Shown piece after piece: positions 1 to 7,914 of a DNA stretch of 35,697 nucleotides. Position numbers and translations under genes: made by a program. Under the pieces are notes generated by a model. It ran no database searches, was not told the DNA's origin, and saw only the letters and a program-made list of their open reading frames with translations. This DNA comes from Acidimicrobiaceae bacterium (GTDB lineage: Bacteria; Actinomycetota; Acidimicrobiia; Acidimicrobiales; RAAP-2): positions 1-35,697 of the forward strand of contig CANGPS010000015.1 in the NCBI GenBank assembly GCA_947456245.1, in the 5' to 3' direction. Each line of letters starts with the position of its first letter. The stretch's first letter is position 1.

Positions 1-1
1 G

Positions 2-691
2 TACATGATCGACGGCGTCTTCGTGCACCGGGACTCCATCGGCGGCGGCGGCCTCATCCGCGACGGCGCCACGCAGTGGATGACCGCCGGCCGCGGGATC
101 CTCCACATCGAGACGCCGCCCGAGTCGCTCGTCGTCACCGGCGGGCTGTTCCACGGCATCCAGCTCTGGGTGAACCTCCCGGCCGCCTCCAAGATGATCG
201 CCCCCGCCTACCAGGACATCGAGGCCTCGGCCGTCACGCTGCTGACCAGCCACGACGGAGGGGCGCTGCTGCGCGTCATCGCCGGCGAGGTCGACGGGCA
301 CGCCGGGCCGGGCAGCACCCACACCCCGATCACGATGGTCCACCTCACGGTGACGCCGGGCGCAGAGGTCTCCATCCCCTGGGACCCCTCCTACAACGGC
401 CTCGTCTACGCCCTGAGCGGCTCGGGTCGGGTCGGCCCCGACGGTGCACCGCTGTCGACCGGCCAGACGGCGGTGATGGGACCAGGCGATGCGATCCTGC
501 TCTCCGCCGATGCCGTCCAGGACGGTCGGCACCCTGACGGCCTCGACGTCCTGCTGCTCGGCGGAGCCCCCATCGGCGAGCCGGTGGCGAAGTACGGGCC
601 GTTCGTGATGAACACGGCGGAGGAGATCCGACAGGCCTTCGCCGACTACGAGGCCGGGATGCTCGGCACGATCCCCGAAGGAGGGCTCTGA
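2..691 (+). CDS. Pirin family protein (5'-truncated by window edge)
   Basis: Cupin-fold pirin, an iron-binding protein; some members are quercetin dioxygenases, others act in redox or transcriptional control. The visible part has the pirin segment HRDS, then QWMTAGRGILHIE, whose His and Glu (H34 and E36 counted from the ATG at position 5) match two of the four metal ligands. The other two ligands, in the HPHRG motif, should lie upstream of the window. Reading is open from base 2 (a Tyr codon before the first ATG), and pirins are usually about 280-320 residues, so the ATG at 5 is internal and the N-terminal third is missing. The C-terminal cupin half (to about residue 228) looks complete. The stop TGA overlaps the next ATG by one base (TGATG), so it is probably translationally coupled to the SDR gene. 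The family is clear; the substrate is unknown. Confidence 0.9.
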   Translation, partial: YMIDGVFVHRDSIGGGGLIRDGATQWMTAGRGILHIETPPESLVVTGGLFHGIQLWVNLPAASKMIAPAYQDIEASAVTLLTSHDGGALLRVIAGEVDGHAGPGSTHTPITMVHLTVTPGAEVSIPWDPSYNGLVYALSGSGRVGPDGAPLSTGQTAVMGPGDAILLSADAVQDGRHPDGLDVLLLGGAPIGEPVAKYGPFVMNTAEEIRQAFADYEAGMLGTIPEGGL

Positions 692-1608
692 TGGCAGATC
701 GCTGGTCGATCGACGAGGCACCGAGGATCGACGGCCGCACCGCCGTCGTCACCGGTGCGAGCAGCGGCCTCGGCCTCGAGACGGCCCGAGCGCTACGGGC
801 CAAGGGCGCCACCGTCCTGATGGCCTGCCGCAACCTGTCCAAGGCGGCGACCGGCGTGGAGGACCTGCGCGCCAGCGGGCCAGGGCCCGAGCCGGTCCTG
901 ATCGAGCTCGAGCTCGAGGACCTCGGCTCGGTGGCCGAGGCCGCCGCCGCCATCAACGCCGCGGCCGACGGCATCGACCTGCTGATCAACAACGCCGGGG
1001 TCATGGGGCTCTCAGGCCCTGACGGCGGGGCGCGCCAGATGGCGACCAACCACCTCGGCCACGTGGCCCTGACCGCCGACCTGCTCGGCTCGCTCGAGTC
1101 GACGGGTGGACGGATCGTCGTGGTCGCCTCCAACATGCACCGCCAGGGCCGCCTGACGGTCGAGGCCCCGCTCGACGTGGCCGGCCAGTCGCCGTCCGGC
1201 GCCTATGGCTCGACCAAGCTCGCCAACCTGCTCTTCTGCTTCGAGGCCGACCGACGGCTCCGAGCCGCCGGCTCCTCGGTGTCGATCCGCGCCGCGCACC
1301 CGGGCTGGTCTCGCTCGGAGCTGGCCGCCAAGGGCCCCGTCGAGGGCCGTGGTGCCACCTCGAAGCGCCTTGGTGCCTTCGCCGGGAGGCACCTCGGGCA
1401 GAAGACCGCCCGGGGGGCATTGCCGACGCTCCGAGCGGCGCTCGATCCCTCGATCCCTGCCGGGGGCTACGTGGGCCCCGACGGGATCATGGAGCTCTGG
1501 GGTGACCCGGTGCCGGTCAGCGCGTCCAAGCTCGCCTGCGACCAGGCCCTCGCCAGTGCCCTCTTCGATGCCTCGCTGCTCGAGGTCGGAGCCACCTGGC
1601 CCAGGTGA
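691..1608 (+). CDS. Short-chain dehydrogenase/reductase (retinol-dehydrogenase-like)
   Basis: A 305-residue NAD(P)-dependent oxidoreductase of the classical/extended SDR type. The cofactor-binding TGASSGLG lies at residues 21-28, the NNAG motif near residue 97, and the catalytic YGSTK has Tyr172 and Lys176. The sequence around the active site and the length resemble the RDH/WW-domain-oxidoreductase-like SDRs common in actinobacteria, which usually act on lipid-derived or hydrophobic alcohols and ketones; the actual substrate cannot be read from sequence. The start is fixed by the TGATG overlap with the pirin stop, so the two are probably co-transcribed. The gene ends 45 bp before a convergent thioesterase gene. 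Confidence 0.9.
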   Translation: MADRWSIDEAPRIDGRTAVVTGASSGLGLETARALRAKGATVLMACRNLSKAATGVEDLRASGPGPEPVLIELELEDLGSVAEAAAAINAAADGIDLLINNAGVMGLSGPDGGARQMATNHLGHVALTADLLGSLESTGGRIVVVASNMHRQGRLTVEAPLDVAGQSPSGAYGSTKLANLLFCFEADRRLRAAGSSVSIRAAHPGWSRSELAAKGPVEGRGATSKRLGAFAGRHLGQKTARGALPTLRAALDPSIPAGGYVGPDGIMELWGDPVPVSASKLACDQALASALFDASLLEVGATWPR

Positions 1609-1617
1609 TCTGCCCTC

Positions 1618-1641
1618 CTCCGACCTGTCCCCGGTTCGGAG
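1618..1641. terminator. Weak hairpin between convergent genes
   Basis: CTCCGA at 1618-1623 and TCGGAG at 1636-1641 form a 6-bp stem with a 12-nt loop in the 45-bp gap between the convergent SDR and thioesterase genes. There is no U-tract. It could help termination in either direction, but the stem is short for GC-rich DNA. Confidence 0.3.
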
Positions 1642-1653
1642 ACGCCCGGAGCC

Positions 1654-2094
1654 TCAGGCCGTTGGGCGGTGGAGAAGGAAGGTGGCCGTGGCCCGACTGA
1701 CGATCTCGCCCGCCGCGTCCCTGACCACGCCCTCTCCATAGGCGACCTGGCGTGCCATACGGACCACGTCGCCCCGCAGCGCGTAGGTCTCGCCGAGCAG
1801 GGCGGCGCGCATGGTCTCGATCTTGAGCTCGAGCGTGGCCTTGGTCCGGTCCTTGCCCGAGAGGGCCGAGTTGATGGCGAAGTTGATGGCCGCGTCGAGC
1901 AGCACCGAGTGCACGCCGGCCTGGACGATGCCGTGCGGGTTGCAGGCCATCGCGGTGGGGACGAAGGCACCCTCGACCCAGCCGAGGTCCTCGCCGTCGA
2001 CGCCGTAGGCGTCGAACGACCCGCCGACCGCCTCGATGATGGGCATGCCGCCGTCGCCGAGCCAGCGGTCCATGTTCTTGTAGGTGTCGCTCAC
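1654..2094 (-). CDS. PaaI-like hotdog-fold thioesterase
   Basis: A 146-residue protein of the PaaI/YbgC-like hotdog superfamily, which hydrolyses acyl-CoA thioesters (typically aromatic or medium-chain). The hallmark HGG-like segment appears as HGIVQAG (H54 from the chosen start), followed by the acidic helix residue in LLDAAINFA (D67). A long central helix and four or five beta strands follow. In-frame GTG codons occur at 2112, 2103 and 2094. I prefer 2094 (MSDTYKN) because AGGG lies about 9 bases upstream and the longer versions add only a short Arg/Gly-rich extension. The gene is divergent from the thiolase (start 2199 or 2157), which fits a role in CoA-ester metabolism; that link is inference. 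Confidence 0.8.
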   Translation of the reverse strand: MSDTYKNMDRWLGDGGMPIIEAVGGSFDAYGVDGEDLGWVEGAFVPTAMACNPHGIVQAGVHSVLLDAAINFAINSALSGKDRTKATLELKIETMRAALLGETYALRGDVVRMARQVAYGEGVVRDAAGEIVSRATATFLLHRPTA

Positions 2095-2143
2095 GCCTCG
2101 CACCCTACCCACCCCACGCCCGTCCCCTCAGCCTGCGGAGCGA

Positions 2144-2149
2144 TAGTCT
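2144..2149 (+). promoter_or_regulatory. -10 hexamer TAGTCT for thiolase
   Basis: TAGTCT fits the actinobacterial TANNNT -10 consensus and ends 7 bases before an in-frame ATG at 2157. Transcription would therefore start at or next to that ATG. No convincing -35 is visible. Confidence 0.5.
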
Positions 2150-2198
2150 CAAGTCCATGACCGGCAGGCACCGAGCCGCCGGAACGAAGGGAGCACCC

Positions 2199-3365
2199 AT
2201 GCCCAATGCCGTGATCGTCGATGCCATCCGCACCCCGGGGGGCAAGCGCGGAGGCCAGCTGAGCAACTGGCACGCCGTGGACCTCGCCTCGGAGACCTTG
2301 AAGGCCATCGCCGAGCGCAACAACCTCGACCCGGTGCTCGTCGACGACGTGATCACCGGCTGCGTCATGCAGGTGTCCGAGCAGTCGCTCAACGTCGGCC
2401 GGTCGGCCGTCCTCGCCGCCGGCTGGCCCGAGTCGGTCCCGGCCACCACCATCGACCGCCAGTGCGGCTCCTCGCAGCAGGCGATGCACTTCGCCGCCCA
2501 GGGCGTCATGGCCGGCGTCTACGACATCGTGGTCGCCCATGGCGTCGAGGCCATGACCCGCACCCCCATGGGCACGTCGGTCGTCCGGGAGAAGGGCTTC
2601 CCCTTCGGCCCGCGCGTCATGTCGCGCTACAAGCTCGCCAGCCAGGGCGACGGCGCCGAGATGATCGCCGACCAGTGGGGACTGACCCGTGAGGACCTCG
2701 ACGCCTACTCGGCCGAGTCCCACCGCCGCGCCGCCCAGGCCACCGCCGAGGGCCGCTTCGAGGCCGAGATCATCCCGGTCGAGATCCGTGACGAGAACGG
2801 CCAGGGCACGGGCGAGATGATGACCCGGGACGAGGGCATCCGCCCCGACTCGAGCGTCGAGTCGCTCGGCAAGCTCAAGCCCGCCTTCCGTGAGGACGGC
2901 AAGATCACGGCAGGCAACTCGTCGCAGATCACCGACGGCTCGGCCGCCGTACTCATCATGACCGAGGAGAAGGCCAAGGAGCTCGGCCTCACCCCCCGGG
3001 CCCGCTTCCACGCCTTCTCGCTGGCCGGCGTCGACCCGGTGACCATGCTCACCGGTCCCATCCCCGCCACCCAGAAGCTCCTCGAGAAGACGGGCATGTC
3101 CATCGACGACATCGACCTGATCGAGATCAACGAGGCCTTCGCCCCCGTCGTCCTGGCCTGGCAGAAGGAGACCGGCGCCGACCTGTCGAAGGTCAACGTC
3201 AACGGCGGCGCCATCGCCCTCGGACACCCCCTGGGTGCCTCTGGTGCCAAGCTCACCGCCACCCTGCTCAACGAGCTCGAGCGCACCGGCGGCCGCTACG
3301 GCCTCCTCACCATGTGCGAGGGCGGCGGGCTGGCCAACGGCACGATCATCGAGCGCCTCGGCTGA
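2199..3365 (+). CDS. Acetyl-CoA acetyltransferase (thiolase family)
   Basis: A 388-residue thiolase that condenses or cleaves acyl-CoA with CoA, as in beta-oxidation or acetoacetyl-CoA formation. The nucleophilic Cys89 sits in RQCGSS, NEAFA is present near residue 316, and the His-containing GGAIALGHPLGASGA and the second catalytic Cys in MCEGGGLANGT close the active site. The CEGGGLAN form is typical of the FadA-like actinobacterial acetyl-CoA acetyltransferases. The start at 2199 is supported by AAGGGAG at 2187-2193, five bases upstream. An in-frame ATG at 2157 sits where transcription is predicted to begin, so a form with 14 extra residues from a leaderless message is possible. Length and motifs are complete. 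Confidence 0.93.
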   Translation: MPNAVIVDAIRTPGGKRGGQLSNWHAVDLASETLKAIAERNNLDPVLVDDVITGCVMQVSEQSLNVGRSAVLAAGWPESVPATTIDRQCGSSQQAMHFAAQGVMAGVYDIVVAHGVEAMTRTPMGTSVVREKGFPFGPRVMSRYKLASQGDGAEMIADQWGLTREDLDAYSAESHRRAAQATAEGRFEAEIIPVEIRDENGQGTGEMMTRDEGIRPDSSVESLGKLKPAFREDGKITAGNSSQITDGSAAVLIMTEEKAKELGLTPRARFHAFSLAGVDPVTMLTGPIPATQKLLEKTGMSIDDIDLIEINEAFAPVVLAWQKETGADLSKVNVNGGAIALGHPLGASGAKLTATLLNELERTGGRYGLLTMCEGGGLANGTIIERLG

Positions 3366-3383
3366 TCAGCCCCGCAACGCATC

Positions 3384-3427
3384 CGACGCCCGCATCGACG
3401 CCCTCCGGGGCGGAGGTGCGGGCGTCG
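3384..3427. terminator. Long imperfect hairpin between thiolase and crgA
   Basis: An exact 11-bp inverted repeat, CGACGCCCGCA (3384-3394) and TGCGGGCGTCG (3417-3427), encloses a second stem, CCTCC (3402-3406) with GGAGG (3412-3416), and a bulge at 3395-3401. It fills most of the gap between the convergent thiolase and crgA genes and probably works as a bidirectional terminator. There is no T-run on either side, which is common in actinobacteria. Confidence 0.6.
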
Positions 3428-3444
3428 TCGCGTGCCGGGACTCG

Positions 3445-3774
3445 CTATCGATAGCGGGTGGCCAGGACGAAGCCGGCGGCGATGATCGCCAGACCCACGA
3501 GGAGGAGCCAGCCCGACGGGGTGCCGAAGACGCTCAGGTAGTTCAGCAGCACCACGAGCACGCCGAGGACCAGCAGGATCAGGATCAGGGGCCCGAACCA
3601 GCGAGGGCTGACCTTGACGTCCTTGGGCACAGGCCGGGTGTAGCGACCGGAGTCCTCGGCGTCGACGTAGCGCCCGAGCGCAGCGTTGCGCGTCGGGGAG
3701 CCCTTCGGCGTCGTCCGACCGCGGGCCGAGCGGCCGCGGCGGGAGGAGGAACCGGGTCCGGTGGTCTTCGCCAT
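3445..3774 (-). CDS. crgA: Cell division protein CrgA
   Basis: A small membrane protein of the CrgA (UPF0233) family, which sits at the division septum in actinobacteria and recruits or restrains FtsZ/PBP partners. The 109-residue product has a basic, Ser/Arg-rich cytosolic N-terminus (to about residue 55), then two transmembrane helices separated by a short loop, LSVFGTPSGW, the family's typical pattern. It is slightly longer than the 84-93 residues of Streptomyces and Mycobacterium CrgA. I chose ATG 3774 (MAKTTGPG); an upstream start at 3807 would lie beyond the predicted promoter. It neighbours pabA and pknB as in mycobacteria, which supports the call. Confidence 0.88.
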   Translation of the reverse strand: MAKTTGPGSSSRRGRSARGRTTPKGSPTRNAALGRYVDAEDSGRYTRPVPKDVKVSPRWFGPLILILLVLGVLVVLLNYLSVFGTPSGWLLLVGLAIIAAGFVLATRYR

Positions 3775-3781
3775 GGTGGGG

Positions 3782-3787
3782 ATGCTA
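3782..3787 (-). promoter_or_regulatory. crgA: -10 hexamer TAGCAT for crgA
   Basis: On the minus strand TAGCAT is followed by 7 bases (CCCCACC) and then the crgA ATG. There is no Shine-Dalgarno sequence, so the message is probably leaderless. Confidence 0.5.
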
Positions 3788-3817
3788 GCCACTGACGACG
3801 GCTCCATCGGGTGCGTC

Positions 3818-3823
3818 TAGCCT
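3818..3823 (+). promoter_or_regulatory. pabA: -10 hexamer TAGCCT for pabA
   Basis: TAGCCT is followed by 7 bases (CGGGGAC) and then the GTG start of pabA. This is the leaderless arrangement, and it lies 30 bp from the mirror-image one serving crgA. Confidence 0.5.
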
Positions 3824-3830
3824 CGGGGAC

Positions 3831-4412
3831 GTGGCACGGCGCGTCCTCATCGTCGACAACTACGACTCCTTCACCTACAACCTCGTCCAGCAGCTGGGCG
3901 AGATCGGGGCAGAGCTCGTGGTGCACCGCAACGATGCCATCGACGTGGCCGGCATCCGGGCCGCCGCCCCAGACGCCATCGTGATCTCTCCAGGTCCGGG
4001 CCGCCCCGAGGACGCCGGGGTCACCTGCGAGGTCATCGCCACGCTGGCCGGGGAGATCCCGATCCTCGGCGTGTGCCTGGGCCACCAGGCCATCGGCCAG
4101 GTCTACGGGGGCGACGTGGTGGCCGCCCCGACGCTGATGCACGGCAAGACCTCAGAGATCCACCACCAGGGCACCGGGGTCTTCGCCGGCCTACCCGACC
4201 CCTTCACCGCCACCCGCTACCACTCGCTGGTGATCGACCCGGGCAGCGTGCCCGACGTCCTCGAGGTGACCGCCACCACTGCTGATGGGGTGATCATGGG
4301 CGTCGCCCACCGGGAGCTCAACGTCCACGGCGTGCAGTTCCACCCAGAGTCGATCCTCTCGCCGCTCGGACCCAAGCTCCTCGCCCGCTTCCTCGACCTC
4401 GCCGAGGGCTGA
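3831..4412 (+). CDS. pabA: Aminodeoxychorismate/anthranilate synthase component II
   Basis: A 193-residue class I glutamine amidotransferase that releases ammonia from glutamine for the partner chorismate-using subunit, in folate (PabA) or tryptophan (TrpG) synthesis. The N-terminus DNYDSFTYNL is diagnostic. The triad is Cys82 (in LGVCLGHQ), His171 and Glu173 (in FHPESIL). The length is normal. The start is GTG at 3831, directly after a promoter-like hexamer. No synthase component I gene is adjacent, so its partner is elsewhere; such subunits often serve both pathways. The same gene, annotated trpG, lies between crgA and pknB in mycobacteria. It converges on pknB with a 12-bp gap. Confidence 0.93.
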   Translation: MARRVLIVDNYDSFTYNLVQQLGEIGAELVVHRNDAIDVAGIRAAAPDAIVISPGPGRPEDAGVTCEVIATLAGEIPILGVCLGHQAIGQVYGGDVVAAPTLMHGKTSEIHHQGTGVFAGLPDPFTATRYHSLVIDPGSVPDVLEVTATTADGVIMGVAHRELNVHGVQFHPESILSPLGPKLLARFLDLAEG

Positions 4413-4424
4413 GCTCGACCCCGG

Positions 4425-6350
4425 CTAGGGGGCGGTGGTGGTGGTCGTGCTGGTGGTCGGCGGGGCCGCCGGGCACACGGCGATCGTCACCGACGCACCG
4501 GCCTGCACCGAGCTCCCGCCGCCAGGGGTCTGGCTGACGACGACGCCGACGTTGGTGATGGAGCACCCCGTCGTGGCGGTCGTGGCGGTGACGCTCAGGC
4601 CCTGGCCTTGGAGCGTGGAGGTGGCCGAGCCCTGGCTCATGCCGACGACGCTCTGGACCACCACCTGGCACGAGCCGCTCGAGACCGTGAGGTTGACCGA
4701 GGTCCCCGGGTTGACCTGCTGGCCGCCTGCGGGGCTCGAGGCGGTCACGATGCCCTTGGCGTAGTTGTTCGAGCAGGCTGACGAGGTCGTCCCGACGCTG
4801 AGGCCCTGCTGGCCGATCAGTCCGCTCGCGTCGCCGACCGACACCCCCACCACCGAGGGCACGGCAACGGTGTTGGGCTGGGCCACGATCGTCAGCGTCA
4901 CCGTCGTGCCCTTCGACACGCGGGTCCCGGCGAGCGGGTCCTGGGAGACGACGGTGTTGGGCGGGAGGTTCTGCGGGTTCGACGAGGCCGTGGTGACCTT
5001 GAAGCTCAGACCCTCCTGCTGGAGCTTGGTCTCCGCCTCCACGAGGGCGAGGCTCTGGACGTTGGGCACGTCCACCTTCTGCGCGCCCGAGCCGTTCGAC
5101 ACGGTGAGGTTGATCCGGGTCCCCCGAGCGACGGGGATGCCCGACGCCGGGTTGGTCGACAGGACCGTGTTGGCCGGCTTGGTCGAGTCCTTGAGGGTGA
5201 CCGTCCCCACCTCGAGGCCGTCGGTCTTGAGCTGGGCCGTGGCCTGGGTGAGCGTCAGGCCGGTGACGTCGGGCATGGCGCTCGGGCCCGTGTTGGAGCC
5301 GGCGTTGATGGCCAGCGCGATGCCAGCGCCCACGAGGGCCAGGACGGCCACGATGAGCAGGGCGATCCAGACGGGCCGCTTCGACCGACGGCGGGAGATG
5401 TCGGTGCGGGGACCGGGGAAGATCGGCACGGCCTGGGTGGCGTTGACCGAGTCCATCATCGTGGTGGCGCTCACCGACGCAGCGGCCGCCGCAGCCGGGT
5501 CGTCGGCCACCACCGGCTTGCCGTCGACGTAGCGCAGGAGGTCCGCCCGCATCTCCTCGGCCGACTGGTAGCGGCCGTCGACCCGCTTGGCCAGCGCCAT
5601 CATGCAGATGGCCTCGATCGGCTCGGGGACGTCGGACCTGAGGTCCCGGGGCAGCGGCGCCTGGTCGCGCACGTGCTTGGAGGCCACCGCCACTGGGGAG
5701 TCGCCCTGGAAGGGCGGACGGCCGACGAGCATCTCGTAGAGGACGATGCCGAGCGAGTAGACGTCGCTGCGGGCGTCGACGGCACGGCCCTCGGCCTGCT
5801 CGGGCGAGAAGTAGGTGGCGGTGCCCATGACCGATCCGGCCTGGGTCAGGCCCTCCTCGGTGTTGAGGGCCCGGGCGATGCCGAAGTCCGTGACCTTGAC
5901 AAGGCCATCGGCCGTGAGCAGGACGTTGCCGGGCTTGATGTCGCGGTGGACCACGCCGTTGCGATGGGCGTAGGACAGCGCCGCGGCCACGTTGGCGGCG
6001 ATGATGGCGGCCCGAGTCGGGGCCAGCGGACCGTTGTCCCGGATGGTCTGGGAGAGCGGCTCGCCATCGATGTACTCCATGACGATGAAGTAGGTGCCGT
6101 CGTCCTCGCCCCAGTCGAAGACCGGCACGATGTTGGGGTGGCTCAGGCGAGCCGCGTTCTGCGCCTCGCGCTTGAAGCGCTCGACGAAGGTCTGGTCCAC
6201 GCTCAGCTCGGCGAAGAGGACCTTGAGGGCGACGATGCGGTCGAGCTGGCGGTCGTGGGCCCGGTACACCTGGGCCATGCCCCCGCGCGCGATCAGGTGC
6301 GTGATCTCGTAGCGGTCGGAGAAGACGCGCTGCTCGGCGACGGGTTCCAT
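4425..6350 (-). CDS. pknB: Ser/Thr protein kinase PknB with four PASTA domains
   Basis: A 641-residue membrane receptor kinase that senses muropeptides or lipid II and phosphorylates growth and division proteins. The kinase domain (residues 13-275) has the glycine loop ARGGMAQVY, Lys43 (ALKV), the catalytic HRDIKPGN (Asp137), DFG at 155-157 and the activation-segment GTATYFSPEQ. After a juxtamembrane linker there is one transmembrane helix (about 327-349), then four extracellular PASTA repeats (about 358-635) and a Thr-rich tail ending in TTTTAP. Repeats 3 and 4 have extra cysteines that may form disulfides. It is the last gene of the fhaA-fhaB-pstP-pbpA-pknB run, 52 bp after pbpA, and may also have its own promoter (TAGGCT). 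PstP, encoded three genes upstream, is the expected phosphatase. Confidence 0.96.
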   Translation of the reverse strand: MEPVAEQRVFSDRYEITHLIARGGMAQVYRAHDRQLDRIVALKVLFAELSVDQTFVERFKREAQNAARLSHPNIVPVFDWGEDDGTYFIVMEYIDGEPLSQTIRDNGPLAPTRAAIIAANVAAALSYAHRNGVVHRDIKPGNVLLTADGLVKVTDFGIARALNTEEGLTQAGSVMGTATYFSPEQAEGRAVDARSDVYSLGIVLYEMLVGRPPFQGDSPVAVASKHVRDQAPLPRDLRSDVPEPIEAICMMALAKRVDGRYQSAEEMRADLLRYVDGKPVVADDPAAAAAASVSATTMMDSVNATQAVPIFPGPRTDISRRRSKRPVWIALLIVAVLALVGAGIALAINAGSNTGPSAMPDVTGLTLTQATAQLKTDGLEVGTVTLKDSTKPANTVLSTNPASGIPVARGTRINLTVSNGSGAQKVDVPNVQSLALVEAETKLQQEGLSFKVTTASSNPQNLPPNTVVSQDPLAGTRVSKGTTVTLTIVAQPNTVAVPSVVGVSVGDASGLIGQQGLSVGTTSSACSNNYAKGIVTASSPAGGQQVNPGTSVNLTVSSGSCQVVVQSVVGMSQGSATSTLQGQGLSVTATTATTGCSITNVGVVVSQTPGGGSSVQAGASVTIAVCPAAPPTTSTTTTTAP

Positions 6351-6359
6351 CAGGCGCCA

Positions 6360-6365
6360 AGCCTA
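6360..6365 (-). promoter_or_regulatory. pknB: Possible -10 TAGGCT for pknB
   Basis: On the minus strand TAGGCT lies 9 bases before the pknB ATG (6350), in the 52-bp gap after pbpA. It could give an internal promoter with an almost leaderless message. Confidence 0.35.
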
Positions 6366-6402
6366 GAGCGGTCCGAGGCCCGAGTCGGTGAGGTTCGAAC
6401 GG

Positions 6403-7911
6403 TCATCCGGCGCATGTCGTCGGCGTGTTCGAGACCGGCTGGCCGAGCGCCGCGGCGAGCGACCCCTGGATCATGCACTTCATCACCGGGCCAGCCACCT
6501 CGGCACCCGTTCCCGAGAGCGCCTGGTCGGGGAGGATCACCGCGATGGCCACGGTCGGGTGCGACGCCGGAGCGAAGGCGATCATCCAGTCATCGGTGCT
6601 GGTGTTCACCGCGCCCGCCGCCGTCTGGGCGGTGCCGGTCTTGGCCGCCACCTCGTTGGCCGGCAGGAAGCCGACGCCGGCCGCCGTGCCCTGCGTGACC
6701 ACCTGCTGCATGAGCACCGAGATCTGGGCCGCCGTCTCCGGCGTCGTCGCCGTCAGCCACTTGAGCGGCTGGTAGCGCTGGACGAGGTTGCCCTCCTTGT
6801 CCCGCACCTCTCGGAGCAGGTGCGGCGTCATGACGATGCCGTTGTTGGCGATGGCCGCCGCCACCAGGGCGTTCTGGAGCGCCGTGGCCGTCACGTCGTG
6901 CTGGCCGATCGCGTCATAGGCCAGGAAGGCGCCGTTGTTCTTGAGGCTCTCGGGCGTCGGGAAGTTCGAGGCGGCCACCCCGGGAAGGTCGAGCGGCGGC
7001 CGGGAGTCGAAGCCGAATTCAGTCGCCTGCTTCCACATGAGGTCTCCGCCGAGGTCCATGCCGAGCTCGGCGAAGCCGGTGTCGCACGAGGGGGGGAGCA
7101 TGATCGCCACGGTGCCACCGCAGGTGCCGCCGCCGAAGTTCTGCAGCCGAAGGTTGGTGTTGGGCAGGGCGATCGACGAGGCGTCCGGGTAGTACTTGGT
7201 GGCCAGGTCCGGCCGGTAGTCATAGGCCGTCGCCGAGGTCACGACCTTGAAGGTGGAGCCCGGCGGGAAGCTGCGCTGGTAGGTGAGCGCCACCAGCGGG
7301 GCGTAGCCGGCCGCGTCCTTCACCTGGTAGGCGGCCCACGCGTCCTGCTCGGCCTTGGTCGACGGTGCGGCCAGGGGCGTCGGGTCATAGGTCGGGTTCG
7401 CGTACATGGCGAGCACGGCGCCGTTGGCCGGGTTGAGGACGACCACCGCACCGTTGCGGCCGGCGAGCTGCTGGGCGGCCAGGTTCTGGAGCGAGGGCAG
7501 GATCGTCAGGGCCACCGAGTCGGTCGAGGTGGTCGGCGACAGGATCTGCGAGAGCGACCGCGCCGGCTGGGCGTGAGCCGACAGCAGCGAGTTGTACTGC
7601 GCCTCGATCCCGAAGCGACCGTAGATGGGCGAGTCGAAGCCGGTGATCTGGCCCATCAGCGCCCCCGTGGGGTACTCCCGCTGGTACTTGTAGACCCCGG
7701 TGGGAGTCTTGATCGAGTGGGCGAGCACCGAGCCGTCACCAGCCAGGATGTCGCCTCGACCCAGGCTGAGGCGGGCCTCGACGTTTCGGGGGTTCTTCGG
7801 GTCCGTGGCCAGCTTCTTGGCCTGCCGGAACTGGATGTTGGCAGCCTGGACGAGGACGGCCCCGAACAGGAGCATCATCACCATCGCCATGATGCGGATC
7901 CGCTTGCCCAC
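6403..7911 (-). CDS. pbpA: Class B penicillin-binding protein PbpA (transpeptidase)
   Basis: A 502-residue membrane-anchored D,D-transpeptidase that crosslinks peptidoglycan. An N-terminal signal anchor (about residues 7-25) is followed by the PBP dimerisation region and the transpeptidase domain. The catalytic SxxK is S219-TFK, and KTG starts at K424. The second motif, normally SxN, reads Ser275-Cys-Asp277, so Asp replaces the usual Asn (mycobacterial PbpA has SCN). The start is GTG 7911, three bases after the pstP stop, so translation is probably coupled. In mycobacteria a rodA glycosyltransferase gene lies between pstP and pbpA; here there is no room for one, so this PBP's SEDS partner must be elsewhere. 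Confidence 0.94.
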   Translation of the reverse strand: MGKRIRIMAMVMMLLFGAVLVQAANIQFRQAKKLATDPKNPRNVEARLSLGRGDILAGDGSVLAHSIKTPTGVYKYQREYPTGALMGQITGFDSPIYGRFGIEAQYNSLLSAHAQPARSLSQILSPTTSTDSVALTILPSLQNLAAQQLAGRNGAVVVLNPANGAVLAMYANPTYDPTPLAAPSTKAEQDAWAAYQVKDAAGYAPLVALTYQRSFPPGSTFKVVTSATAYDYRPDLATKYYPDASSIALPNTNLRLQNFGGGTCGGTVAIMLPPSCDTGFAELGMDLGGDLMWKQATEFGFDSRPPLDLPGVAASNFPTPESLKNNGAFLAYDAIGQHDVTATALQNALVAAAIANNGIVMTPHLLREVRDKEGNLVQRYQPLKWLTATTPETAAQISVLMQQVVTQGTAAGVGFLPANEVAAKTGTAQTAAGAVNTSTDDWMIAFAPASHPTVAIAVILPDQALSGTGAEVAGPVMKCMIQGSLAAALGQPVSNTPTTCAG

Positions 7912-7914
7912 CGG

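Noticed and set aside
4425-4460. Simple GGT/ACC triplet repeat as a phase-variable tract
   Set aside because: The run is only a few triplets, is in frame, and changing its length would not shift the reading frame.
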